6,808 nucleotides of DNA from an uncultured Candidatus Saccharibacteria bacterium (GCA_937988795.1 CALKHY010000043.1:1-6808), one strand, 5' to 3'. Positions 1 through 5,504 are shown, numbered from the stretch's first letter. The notes: generated from the letters alone by a model not told the origin. Numbers and translations are program-made.

Positions 1-14
1 TAACATGAGAGCCC

Positions 15-20
15 TACAAT
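15..20 (+). promoter_or_regulatory. -10 box TACAAT, probable leaderless start for the S66 peptidase
   Basis: TACAAT matches the TATAAT consensus at 5 of 6 positions and is followed by exactly 6 nt before the ATG at 27. Transcription would then begin at or next to the A of the start codon. No Shine-Dalgarno lies between. The -35 box would fall outside the window, so only half of the promoter can be judged. Confidence 0.45.
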
Positions 21-26
21 ACAGTC

Positions 27-1004
27 ATGACAACCACACCACTCAAACCACCGAAACTTATGCCTGGCGACACCATTGGCATAGTGGCGCCGTGTTTGCC
101 GGTTCTACCATCCTTCCGAGATAAATACGAGCACGGTAAGCACCTGCTCGAGCACATGGGGTTCCGGCTCAAAGAAGGAAAGACAATCAGATTGCAGCAC
201 GGGTACGCGGCCGGCACGCCGCAAGAGCAGGCCGACGACATCCAAGCCATGTTTGCGGACAGTGAGGTGCGGGCTATTATCGCGGCCGTTGGCGGACACA
301 CGGCCATTACTGTTTTAGACCTCATAGATTACGACCTGATCCGGGCCAATCCCAAGCCGTTTATCGGCATGAGCGATGTTACATCCTACCACTTGGCGCT
401 TTATGCTCGCGCCGGCTTGGTTGGATTCCATATGGACGAAGTTTCATTTGGACTAGGTGCTAACTGGGATAACGCCGAAACGAGCGATTACGCGATCAAA
501 CAGGCATACGTGGACATCCTTACCAAAACTAAGGCAATTGGCAATCTACCACACCTAACATCCTGGGAGACCTGGCGGGGCGGAGAAGCAATGGGGCGCC
601 TGATTGGCGGCAACCTCAATGCCTTATGCAAACTTATCGGCACGCCGTTTCTGCCGAGCCTGGAGCAATTCAAAGGCGCAATTTTATTCTGGGAGCAAGT
701 AGGTAGGCCTACGCACGAAACCATGCAGATGCTATACCAGCTTAAACACGCAGGTATTCTAGAGCGGATAAGCGGCATGTGTGTCGGCACCATAACCAAA
801 GTGCCGCCACACCCAGACAAGGACATAGCCGAGCCAAGCCTCAAACAAATCGTGCTGGACATCACCGAGCCATATGGCACACCCATTATTGCGTCCATGG
901 ACTTTGGCCGCCACACACCCAACATCCCTATGCCGATCGGCTTGCAAGCACACCTAAACGCCGTAGAGCAGCAACTTACACTAACTGAGAGTGCTGTCGT
1001 TTAA
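27..1004 (+). CDS. S66 family serine peptidase (LD-carboxypeptidase / MccF-like)
   Basis: A 325-residue cytoplasmic protein with no signal peptide. The N-terminal part opens with PGDTIGIVAP (residues 13-22), the standard S66 opening. The nucleophile elbow is GMSD (114-117) with Ser116. The C-terminal domain carries ILFWEQVG with Glu223, and DFGRHTPNIPMPIG with His296. These complete the Ser-Glu-His triad known for LdcA and MccF. Family members cut the L,D bond of cytoplasmic tetrapeptide muropeptides during peptidoglycan recycling, or cleave microcin C-type peptide-nucleotides (MccF branch). The VGGHTA stretch (88-93) sits where MccF-type proteins have an IGG motif, so the immunity-like branch is possible; the substrate cannot be told from sequence. 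The ATG at 27 is the only possible start, because an in-frame TGA lies at 6-8. It converges on thrC with only 2 nt between the stop codons, leaving no room for a dedicated terminator. Confidence 0.93.
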   Translation: MTTTPLKPPKLMPGDTIGIVAPCLPVLPSFRDKYEHGKHLLEHMGFRLKEGKTIRLQHGYAAGTPQEQADDIQAMFADSEVRAIIAAVGGHTAITVLDLIDYDLIRANPKPFIGMSDVTSYHLALYARAGLVGFHMDEVSFGLGANWDNAETSDYAIKQAYVDILTKTKAIGNLPHLTSWETWRGGEAMGRLIGGNLNALCKLIGTPFLPSLEQFKGAILFWEQVGRPTHETMQMLYQLKHAGILERISGMCVGTITKVPPHPDKDIAEPSLKQIVLDITEPYGTPIIASMDFGRHTPNIPMPIGLQAHLNAVEQQLTLTESAVV

Positions 1005-1006
1005 GG

Positions 1007-2311
1007 TCACTGATTATTACGCAAGAGAAAATCTTTGAGAGTTTCAAAATTGACGTCAATAACGACCGACTGTTTTGGCCGACTAGGGCTCTTTAGATTC
1101 GCAGGCATGGCCGGAGCGACGCCGGTGGCTTCTTCGACTACTTCGGAAAACTTGACGGGATGGGCGGTTTCCAGGAATACCCCCACGGTTTCGGGGTGTT
1201 GCTCGCGGTATTCGCGGAGGCCAAGGTAGGCGACAGCGCCGTGCGGGTCGAGCTGGTAGCCGTGCGCCTTGAAGACCTCCTTCATAACCTGCTTGGTTTG
1301 CTCGTCGGAAAAGCTGGCGCCGTAAATATCCTCGCGCATGTGTGACCAGTCGTGCCCATACAGCTCCAGCATCCTCGCGAAATTACTGGGGTTGCCAATA
1401 TCCATGGCGTTTGAGATGGTCGGGATAGTCTCTTTAGGCTCGAACGCGCCAGTCTTGAGGTAGCGCGGCACGGCGTCGTTCTGGTTGGTGGCGGCGATGT
1501 ATTTGGCAATTGGCGCGCCCATGCGTTTGGCGATCAGGCCGGCGGTGAGGTTACCAAAGTTACCGCTTGGCACCGATACCACAATCGGCTTGCCGGCATT
1601 GCCTAAAGAGGTGGCAATGTAGAGGTGATACAGCGCTTGCGGCAGCAAGCGGCCAATGTTGATGGAATTGGCCGCCACAAGCTGCAAAGCCTGCTGGATA
1701 TCTGTATCCTGGAATGCTTCTTTTACCATGCGCTGGCAATCGTCAAAGCTGCCTTTGACTTCCAGCACAGTGACGTTACCACCCATGGTCGTGAGCTGCC
1801 GCTCCTGAAGCGGGCTGACTTTGCCACTGGGGTAGAGGATGACCACCCGGACGCCCGGCACGCCCAAGAAACCGTGCGCCACCGCACCGCCAGTGTCGCC
1901 TGAGGTTGCTACCAGCACCGTTATGTCTCGCCCGGCTTCATCTCTCATGAGGTGTGCAAACAGGCGCGCCATAAAGCGGGCCGCAAAGTCCTTAAACGCG
2001 CCCGTCGGGCCATGGAAGAGCTCGAGCGCATACACATCCTCGCCAACCGGCACAAGCGGCACGTCGAAATTGAACGACTCCTGCACAATCTTTTCCAGCA
2101 CATCAGCTGGCACATCGTCGCCAAAAAGCGCCACGCTTGCCTCTTGGGCTACCTCTTGGAACGGCTTGCCGCTTAGCCTCGTAAAGAAATCATCGGGCAG
2201 GCGAGGGATTTCCGTTGGCATATAGAGGCCGCCGTCCGGCGCCAGGCCATTAAGCAGCGCTTCTTTGAGCCCAACTACCGGACTCGCCTGTTTGGTACTG
2301 TAAAACTTCAT
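1007..2311 (-). CDS. thrC: Threonine synthase
   Basis: A 434-residue PLP enzyme that converts O-phospho-L-homoserine to L-threonine in the cytoplasm, the last step of threonine synthesis. The N-terminus KFYSTKQASPVVGLKEALLNGLAPDGGLYMP is the short N-terminal domain of this family. The PLP lysine is Lys107 in HGPTGAFKDF (100-109). ATSGDTGGAV (135-144) and SGNFGN (249-254) form the cofactor phosphate and substrate loops, and NAMDIGNPSN (301-310) is diagnostic of E. coli/yeast-type ThrC. The length is normal and the gene is intact. The start is fixed by a strong AGGAGA ribosome site 5 nt upstream. It is preceded by a Thr-codon leader peptide and an intrinsic terminator (2325-2432), so expression is probably controlled by attenuation. 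No homoserine kinase or dehydrogenase gene is in view. Confidence 0.97.
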   Translation of the reverse strand: MKFYSTKQASPVVGLKEALLNGLAPDGGLYMPTEIPRLPDDFFTRLSGKPFQEVAQEASVALFGDDVPADVLEKIVQESFNFDVPLVPVGEDVYALELFHGPTGAFKDFAARFMARLFAHLMRDEAGRDITVLVATSGDTGGAVAHGFLGVPGVRVVILYPSGKVSPLQERQLTTMGGNVTVLEVKGSFDDCQRMVKEAFQDTDIQQALQLVAANSINIGRLLPQALYHLYIATSLGNAGKPIVVSVPSGNFGNLTAGLIAKRMGAPIAKYIAATNQNDAVPRYLKTGAFEPKETIPTISNAMDIGNPSNFARMLELYGHDWSHMREDIYGASFSDEQTKQVMKEVFKAHGYQLDPHGAVAYLGLREYREQHPETVGVFLETAHPVKFSEVVEEATGVAPAMPANLKSPSRPKQSVVIDVNFETLKDFLLRNNQ

Positions 2312-2316
2312 GCTGA

Positions 2317-2322
2317 TCTCCT
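2317..2322 (-). promoter_or_regulatory. Ribosome binding site of thrC
   Basis: AGGAGA on the minus strand, 5 nt before the thrC ATG. It is the strongest Shine-Dalgarno in the window and lies just 3' of the attenuator U-tract. Once RNA polymerase reads through the terminator, translation of thrC should be efficient. It contrasts with the leader peptide upstream, which has no such site. Confidence 0.85.
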
Positions 2323-2324
2323 GT

Positions 2325-2353
2325 AAAACAAAAAGCTCCCGTCCGTCGGGAGC
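2325..2353 (-). terminator. Intrinsic terminator within the thrC leader (attenuator 3:4 hairpin)
   Basis: On the minus strand GCTCCCG (2353-2347) pairs with CGGGAGC (2341-2335), a perfect 7-bp GC-rich stem with loop ACGGA. It is followed at once by TTTTTGTTTT (2334-2325). It points towards thrC and sits only 13 nt before its start codon, after the thrC promoter. It therefore ends thrC's own transcript unless prevented, which is the hallmark of an attenuator. Confidence 0.9.
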
Positions 2354-2414
2354 GTTAATTTTGCATTAGCAAACCGACGGACTAAGACGATACTCTCGTA
2401 ATAGTTGTCGGCTC
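2325..2414 (-). promoter_or_regulatory. Threonine-responsive transcription attenuator of thrC
   Basis: Three mutually exclusive pairings can be read on the minus strand. Segment 1 (GAGCCGAC, 2414-2407, over the codons Glu-Pro-Thr) pairs with GTCGGTTT (2378-2371), including two G-U pairs. Segment 2 (GTCCGTCGG, 2382-2374) pairs perfectly over 9 bp with segment 3 (CCGACGGAC, 2349-2341), the antiterminator. Segment 3 also forms the 5' side and loop of the terminator hairpin. Segment 2 begins at the G of the leader stop codon, so a ribosome finishing the leader covers it and the terminator forms. A ribosome stalled at the Thr codons covers segment 1 instead and frees segment 2. No T-box or riboswitch motif was seen. 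Confidence 0.85.
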
Positions 2415-2432
2415 GCTAATTATTTGACCCAT
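2382..2432 (-). CDS. thr leader peptide (attenuation), MGQIISEPTTITRVSS
   Basis: A 16-codon ORF ending in TAG, placed between the thrC promoter and the attenuator. Codons 9-12 are ACA ACT ATT ACG (Thr-Thr-Ile-Thr), closely resembling the Thr/Ile run TTITTTITITT of the E. coli thr operon leader ThrL, where stalling senses charged tRNA-Thr and tRNA-Ile. There is no Shine-Dalgarno. The predicted transcription start falls on the ATG itself, 6 nt after the -10 box TGTAAT, so it is probably translated from a leaderless mRNA. The stop codon overlaps the antiterminator strand by one base. The peptide itself probably has no function; its codons do the sensing. Confidence 0.8.
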   Translation of the reverse strand: MGQIISEPTTITRVSS

Positions 2433-2438
2433 ATTTTT

Positions 2439-2466
2439 ATTACAGCATAGCGCTAGAAATTTACAA
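2439..2466 (-). promoter_or_regulatory. Promoter of the thrC leader transcript
   Basis: On the minus strand TTGTAA (2466-2461, 4/6 to TTGACA) and TGTAAT (2444-2439, 5/6 to TATAAT) are separated by 16 nt. Transcription would start near 2432, the A of the leader-peptide ATG. The -35 box lies 6 nt past the stop codon of the ProC-like gene, so the promoter fills the 40-nt gap between the two genes. Confidence 0.6.
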
Positions 2467-2472
2467 TGCAAT

Positions 2473-2964
2473 TTACGACACCACTAAGTGCCGGGCAGTC
2501 AACGCATCAAACAATAATATCTCGTCTTCCTCTTTCTTTTTCCTCGCTAGCTGCAGGTTTTGACCCCACGTACTAATGGCTACTTCTGCGCGCGCAATGT
2601 CAGCACGAGGGCCAGGCATCCAAACTGTCAGACCTCTCTGACAGTTGGTTATAGCTGGACTGGGCAGCGCCCGCACCACGTTCTCGGTTCCAAGCCGATG
2701 GCATAACGTACGGAGTGTTATGTCGGCCATGACTGAAATAATCAATTGCTTATTACGCGGCACATTACTTTCGGCATCAAACCATATTTGATCGGCCGCA
2801 TCTACAAAAGACTCCGGCCTAACAGCCATAATTACTATGTCAGCCTCAGAAACGCCGCGCTTATCATCGTACCTGCCATATCCTTCCACGGCATACGTTT
2901 TGCCCATAAGTTCACTGATAGCGCGACCCACCGTACCCATGCCAATAATTGCCACTTTCTCCAT
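2473..2964 (-). CDS. ProC-like NAD(P)-binding protein lacking the C-terminal domain (truncated pyrroline-5-carboxylate reductase?)
   Basis: 163 residues, against about 270 for full ProC, which reduces 1-pyrroline-5-carboxylate to proline. VAIIGMGTVGRAI (4-16) is the GxGxxG dinucleotide-binding loop. ADIVIMAVRPESF (41-53), KQLIISVMADITLRTL (72-87) and ENVVRALPSPA (94-104) follow ProC order, although the usual MPNTP is changed to LPSPA. The protein ends with EDEILLFDALTA, just where ProC continues with TALSGSGPAY and the helical dimerisation domain; that domain is missing. In another frame, 2491-2480 reads Ala-Leu-Ser-Gly, as if about 5 nt had been inserted and the remainder lost. It is either a decayed proC or a one-domain relative. 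ATG 2964 is supported by AAGGA at 2977-2973, 8 nt upstream. A proline-rich leader and attenuator precede it, which fits a proline gene. TyrA- or UGD-type dehydrogenase is less likely. Confidence 0.8.
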   Translation of the reverse strand: MEKVAIIGMGTVGRAISELMGKTYAVEGYGRYDDKRGVSEADIVIMAVRPESFVDAADQIWFDAESNVPRNKQLIISVMADITLRTLCHRLGTENVVRALPSPAITNCQRGLTVWMPGPRADIARAEVAISTWGQNLQLARKKKEEDEILLFDALTARHLVVS

Positions 2965-2979
2965 ACACTACATCCTTAC

Positions 2980-3042
2980 TCAGCAATCAGGCCAAGGTGG
3001 GCATGAAAAACAGCCCCTTCGCCGGGGCTGCCTGATTGCTGA
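2980..3042 (-). repeat. 12-bp inverted repeat enclosing the proC-like terminator
   Basis: On the minus strand TCAGCAATCAGG (3042-3031) and CCTGATTGCTGA (2991-2980) are perfectly complementary over 12 bp. They bracket the terminator hairpin and its U-tract. The left arm abuts the hairpin directly and the right arm ends 2 nt before the AAGGA ribosome site. In a readthrough transcript they could close a long stem. The role is unknown: a second switch, a 5' stability element, or a stack onto the terminator. Confidence 0.8.
3006..3030 (-). terminator. Intrinsic terminator within the proC-like leader (attenuator 3:4 hairpin)
   Basis: On the minus strand CAGCCCC (3030-3024) pairs with GGGGCTG (3017-3011) around the loop GGCGAA, followed by TTTTT (3010-3006). 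No minus-strand gene ends just upstream. The next feature in this direction is the ProC-like gene whose ATG is 41 nt further on, so it acts in a 5' leader. Confidence 0.88.
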
Positions 3043-3113
3043 TTTGTTGGATTTTGGCTTTTATTTAGTTTAGTGGTACGTCAAAACGCTCCGGCTGCTA
3101 AAGCGGCAGCGGG
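3006..3113 (-). promoter_or_regulatory. Proline-responsive transcription attenuator of the proC-like gene
   Basis: Segment 1, CCCGCTGC (3113-3106, over the Pro-Leu-Pro codons), pairs with GCAGCCGG (3098-3091) in 7 of 8 positions around a 7-nt loop. Segment 2, GCCGGAGC (3095-3088), just after the leader stop codon, pairs with GCCCCGGC (3028-3021) in 7 of 8 positions, the antiterminator. That second partner is part of the terminator hairpin 3030-3011. The arrangement copies the thrC attenuator: the stop codon abuts segment 2, while the regulatory codons overlap segment 1. The 2:3 pairing is weaker than in thrC, with one A-C mismatch. Confidence 0.72.
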
Positions 3114-3151
3114 CGCGGGAAGCTAAAATAAGGGCGTTTTTGTGTGCTCAT
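3098..3151 (-). CDS. Proline-rich leader peptide (attenuation), MSTQKRPYFSFPRPLPL
   Basis: A 17-codon ORF ending in TAG between a good minus-strand promoter and the attenuator of the ProC-like gene. Four codons are Pro (one CCT, three CCG); Pro 12, 14 and 16 sit in or next to segment 1, where stalling would change folding. It also has Tyr-Phe-Ser-Phe, so aromatic sensing is an alternative, but those codons lie further from the switch. No ribosome site is present. The ATG is 8 nt after the -10 box, so the mRNA has at most about 1-2 nt of leader. It lies antisense to the region upstream of umuC. Confidence 0.68.
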   Translation of the reverse strand: MSTQKRPYFSFPRPLPL

Positions 3152-3159
3152 TTACTTCG

Positions 3160-3189
3160 ACTATACCATTTAGCACTTCTTTCAGACAA
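3160..3189 (-). promoter_or_regulatory. Promoter of the proC-like leader transcript (extended -10)
   Basis: On the minus strand TTGTCT (3189-3184, 4/6) and TATAGT (3165-3160, 5/6) are separated by 18 nt, with an upstream TGG making an extended -10. Transcription would begin near 3151-3153, at or just before the leader-peptide ATG. Confidence 0.62.
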
Positions 3190-3222
3190 CTGTTCTTTTG
3201 CCTGGAATCATGGTTAGATGAA

Positions 3223-4521
3223 ATGAAGATGCCTACAAAGAAAACTGTATTCGCGTTGGGGGATTGTAATAACTTTTTTGTGAGCTGCGAGCGGTTATTC
3301 CGGCCAGATCTGGAAGGGAAGCCGGTCGTTGTTTTGAGCAGCAACGACGGCTGCGCGGTGGCGCGAAGCAACGAGGCTAAAGCGCTCGGCATTCCGATGG
3401 GTGCGCCGGCATTCCAGTACAGATACCTGTTTAATCAGCACAATGTGGTGACATTTTCGGCCAATTTTGAGCTTTACGGCGATATCAGTAAACGCATCAC
3501 CGCGTTGCTTGCCACCGTGACACCTAAGATCGAAATTTATTCGGTAGACGAGTCATTTCTGGACATTTCGACGCTGCCCATCACTGATTACGCCGCTTGG
3601 GGCAGAATGGTACGCGAATCGATCCTCAAAAACATCGGCATACCGGTAAGTATCGGCATTGCGCCCACTAAAACACTGGCCAAACTTGGCGCCGATATTA
3701 CCAAGGCTGACCCGTCGTACGGCGGAGCAGTGGATTGGATCAATGCATCCGAGGAATGGAGAGAGCGGGCGCTTGCCAGCACGCCGATCCAGGACATCTG
3801 GGGTGTAGGCTGGCGGCTAGAGCCCAAGCTCAAGGCCGAGGGTATTAGCACCGCGCTGCATTTAAGCCAAATGCGGCCGCAACGCGCCCAGCAACTGATG
3901 GGGGTCCGTGGCCGGCAGATGGTTGCTGAACTGAACGGCACGAGCTGCTTTCCGCTCGAACGCGAACACAAACCCGCCCAAAGCATCATGCGCGGTCGGA
4001 CGTTTGGTGAGGACACGAATCAACTGCATGTGCTGGAGTCGGCGGTCGCCAGCATGGCCACACGCGCCGCATTCGCGCTCCGCCGCGACCGCCTGCTAGC
4101 CCGGAGAATCGGCTTTATGACCGAAACGAATCGCCACAAACCAGGGTATAGGCGTTGGTCGCCAGAACTTAAGCTTGCGCAACCCACCAACGACACCGGC
4201 CTCATCATCACGCTACTTATCAAAAAGCTAAAAGAAATCTTTAGCAGCAGCCAACAATACCACCGTCTCTGTGTATACATCTACGACCTCATTCCAGAAG
4301 ATGCGCTACAAACCGATATTTTGGGCGAGATCGATCCAAAACAGCACGATAAATCTGCCGCGCGCATGCAGGCCATCGACAAAATCAACCAAAAGCACGG
4401 CCGCAGCAAGATCTACTACGCCGCTGAAGATTTGGGTCGTTCCTGGGAGCCCAAACACCAAATCCGCTCTCCGCGCTACGTTTCAAACTGGGACGAACTG
4501 CCCGAAGCGCACATACGATAG
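3223..4521 (+). CDS. umuC: UmuC-type Y-family translesion DNA polymerase
   Basis: 432 residues, against 422 for E. coli UmuC, the catalytic subunit of DNA polymerase V, which copies past lesions and is error-prone. Numbered from ATG 3223, VFALGDCNNFFVSCERLFRP (7-26) holds the first metal Asp14. The motif VVVLSSNDGCAVARSNEAKALGIPMG (36-59) follows. EIYSVDESFLDI (104-115) gives the catalytic Asp109-Glu110. IGIAPTKTLAKLGADITK (144-161) completes the palm, then DIWGVGWRLEPKL is the helix-hairpin-helix. QTDIL (363-367) may be the beta-clamp peptide, replacing QLNLF. The C-terminus SPRYVSNWDELPEAHIR matches the UmuC end SPRYTTRSSDLL. Start is 3223 or 3229 (MPTKKTVFAL); neither has a clear ribosome site. 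No umuD or SOS box is visible, so it is an orphan umuC. It is divergent from the ProC-like gene. Confidence 0.92.
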   Translation: MKMPTKKTVFALGDCNNFFVSCERLFRPDLEGKPVVVLSSNDGCAVARSNEAKALGIPMGAPAFQYRYLFNQHNVVTFSANFELYGDISKRITALLATVTPKIEIYSVDESFLDISTLPITDYAAWGRMVRESILKNIGIPVSIGIAPTKTLAKLGADITKADPSYGGAVDWINASEEWRERALASTPIQDIWGVGWRLEPKLKAEGISTALHLSQMRPQRAQQLMGVRGRQMVAELNGTSCFPLEREHKPAQSIMRGRTFGEDTNQLHVLESAVASMATRAAFALRRDRLLARRIGFMTETNRHKPGYRRWSPELKLAQPTNDTGLIITLLIKKLKEIFSSSQQYHRLCVYIYDLIPEDALQTDILGEIDPKQHDKSAARMQAIDKINQKHGRSKIYYAAEDLGRSWEPKHQIRSPRYVSNWDELPEAHIR

Positions 4522-4585
4522 ACTGTGAAAAACCTAACATACTCATACCCAAAAGCTGGATACTATACAGCCATCACTAACTAAT

Positions 4586-4594
4586 AAGGGTGGG
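4586..4594 (+). promoter_or_regulatory. Ribosome binding site that selects ATG 4596
   Basis: AAGGGTGGG lies immediately before ATG 4596. The in-frame GTG at 4590 falls inside this Shine-Dalgarno-like stretch, so ATG 4596 (AAGGG with 5 nt spacing) is the better start for the sigma factor. Confidence 0.6.
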
Positions 4595-4595
4595 C

Positions 4596-5483
4596 ATGAG
4601 CAGCGAATTAGTTCCTTTGCAGAGCGAATTAGTCCCCTCGCAAAGAGGGGTGCTGTCAATCAGCACGGCGGCTACGGCCGGGAAATGTGCACTCCAGCCA
4701 ACAGCAGCCCTAGAAATAATCGTGCCGGAGACCGTAGAGGAAATAGAGAACTCTGCAACAGATGCACCAATAGCAATCCCCGCGCAAGGCAGCCCCCTCC
4801 AAGATAATCTCTCAGCTGAAGCCCTTCTTGCGGAGACAGTGTTGCCTGGTGAATCGACAAACGACTCCCTTGCGGACATAGAGGAAGAACTCGCCCCGAC
4901 CGCGCCAAACCAAGAAGGAGCCCTTGATACTTGGAACACTCTTGTTGTCAGAGCTCAAGAGGGAGATACTGATGCATTTGCTCAGCTATATAGGAGATAC
5001 CATGACACAGTCTTTCGATTCGTCTACTTCCGGGTCTCAAATAGGCAAGTGGCCGAAGACCTGGCGTCCGAAACCTTTTTCCGCGCCCTTAAGCGTATAG
5101 GTGGCATCACCTGGCAAGGCAAGGATATTGGTGCATGGTTTGTCACTATTGCCCGAAATCTGATGGCCGATTACTTCAAGTCTGGCCGCTACCGGTTTGA
5201 GGTCGTCACTGGCGACGTGTGTGAAAACGACGGGGCTGACCCGCACACAGACGTCAACCCGGAGGACGCTGTCCTGGAGTACATTACCAACACTGATTTG
5301 CTGAATGCAGTCAAACAACTAAATCCAGAACAGCGGCAATGTATCGAGCTGCGCTTCCTCCATGGCCACTCCGTTGCCGAGACAGCTCAGGCAATGGGCA
5401 AAAACGAGGGAGCCATTAAGGCGCTGCAGTACCGCGCCGTTCGCACCCTGAAACGCCTGCTTCCCGAAGGTTTTGAGCCCTAG
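4596..5483 (+). CDS. ECF-type RNA polymerase sigma factor, BldN-like, with long acidic N-terminal extension
   Basis: 295 residues. From about residue 113 to 201 it is sigma-70 region 2: LVVRAQEGDTDAFAQLYRRY, then AEDLASETFFRALKRI, then ITWQGKDIGAWFVTIARNLMADYFKS. Region 4 (about 226-291) contains the helix-turn-helix HSVAETAQAMGKNEGAIKAL and ends RAVRTLKRLLPEG. These strings closely resemble actinobacterial BldN-type ECF sigma factors, as recalled, not searched. The first ~110 residues are Ala/Glu/Thr/Pro-rich, acidic and without a recognisable domain. Streptomyces BldN is made as a proprotein with an N-terminal extension removed by proteolysis, so this segment may hold the factor inactive. 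It begins with a tandem repeat SELVPLQ-SELVPSQ. No anti-sigma gene is adjacent. The sequence suggests vertical kinship with, or transfer from, Actinobacteria. Confidence 0.88.
   Translation: MSSELVPLQSELVPSQRGVLSISTAATAGKCALQPTAALEIIVPETVEEIENSATDAPIAIPAQGSPLQDNLSAEALLAETVLPGESTNDSLADIEEELAPTAPNQEGALDTWNTLVVRAQEGDTDAFAQLYRRYHDTVFRFVYFRVSNRQVAEDLASETFFRALKRIGGITWQGKDIGAWFVTIARNLMADYFKSGRYRFEVVTGDVCENDGADPHTDVNPEDAVLEYITNTDLLNAVKQLNPEQRQCIELRFLHGHSVAETAQAMGKNEGAIKALQYRAVRTLKRLLPEGFEP
4602..4643 (+). repeat. Two tandem 21-nt units at the 5' end of the sigma gene, overlapped by two alternative hairpins
   Basis: Units 4602-4622 and 4623-4643 encode SELVPLQ and SELVPSQ and share the first 11 nt exactly. 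The second unit starts a 6-bp hairpin, CCCCTC (4634-4639) with GAGGGG (4645-4650). GCAAAG (4640-4645) could instead pair with CTTTGC (4615-4620). The two folds cannot coexist. There is no U-tract, so this is not a terminator. Confidence 0.6.
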
Positions 5484-5490
5484 GCTGCGG

Positions 5491-5496
5491 TACAAT
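5491..5496 (+). promoter_or_regulatory. -10 box TACAAT before the TylF-like gene
   Basis: TACAAT (5/6 to consensus) lies 8 nt before ATG 5505 in a 21-nt gap after the sigma gene. No Shine-Dalgarno follows it, so a leaderless or nearly leaderless transcript for the tylF-like/rlmH pair is possible. No convincing -35 was found at the right distance. Confidence 0.4.
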
Positions 5497-5504
5497 AACT
5501 GTAC

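Noticed and set aside
14..325. Long reverse-strand ORF opposite the S66 peptidase, and similar ones inside thrC, umuC and rlmH
   Set aside because: All are antisense or out-of-frame shadows of strongly recognised genes, with no family motifs of their own.
2312..2432. T-box riboswitch or metabolite riboswitch upstream of thrC
   Set aside because: No T-box AGGGUGGNACCGCG-like sequence and no known aptamer core. The Thr-codon mini-ORF and three-way pairing account for the whole leader.
3061..3131. tRNA-like region (AGTGGTA, an apparent CTGCTAA anticodon loop, TTATTTAG/CTAAAATAA ends)
   Set aside because: There is no T-arm GTTCGA, the anticodon stem does not pair, and the outer stem has a bulge. 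The proline attenuator explains the same bases better on the other strand.
3180..3200. Possible SOS/LexA box near AGACAACTGTTCT upstream of umuC
   Set aside because: Only one GTTC half-site is good; the expected GAAC partner at the right spacing is absent.
3142..3222. Upstream GTG 3142 as the umuC start (27 extra residues)
   Set aside because: The added residues do not look like any UmuC N-terminus, and they lie antisense to the promoter and leader peptide of the proC-like gene. UmuC proteins start just before the F-A-L-x-D motif, so 3223 or 3229 fits.
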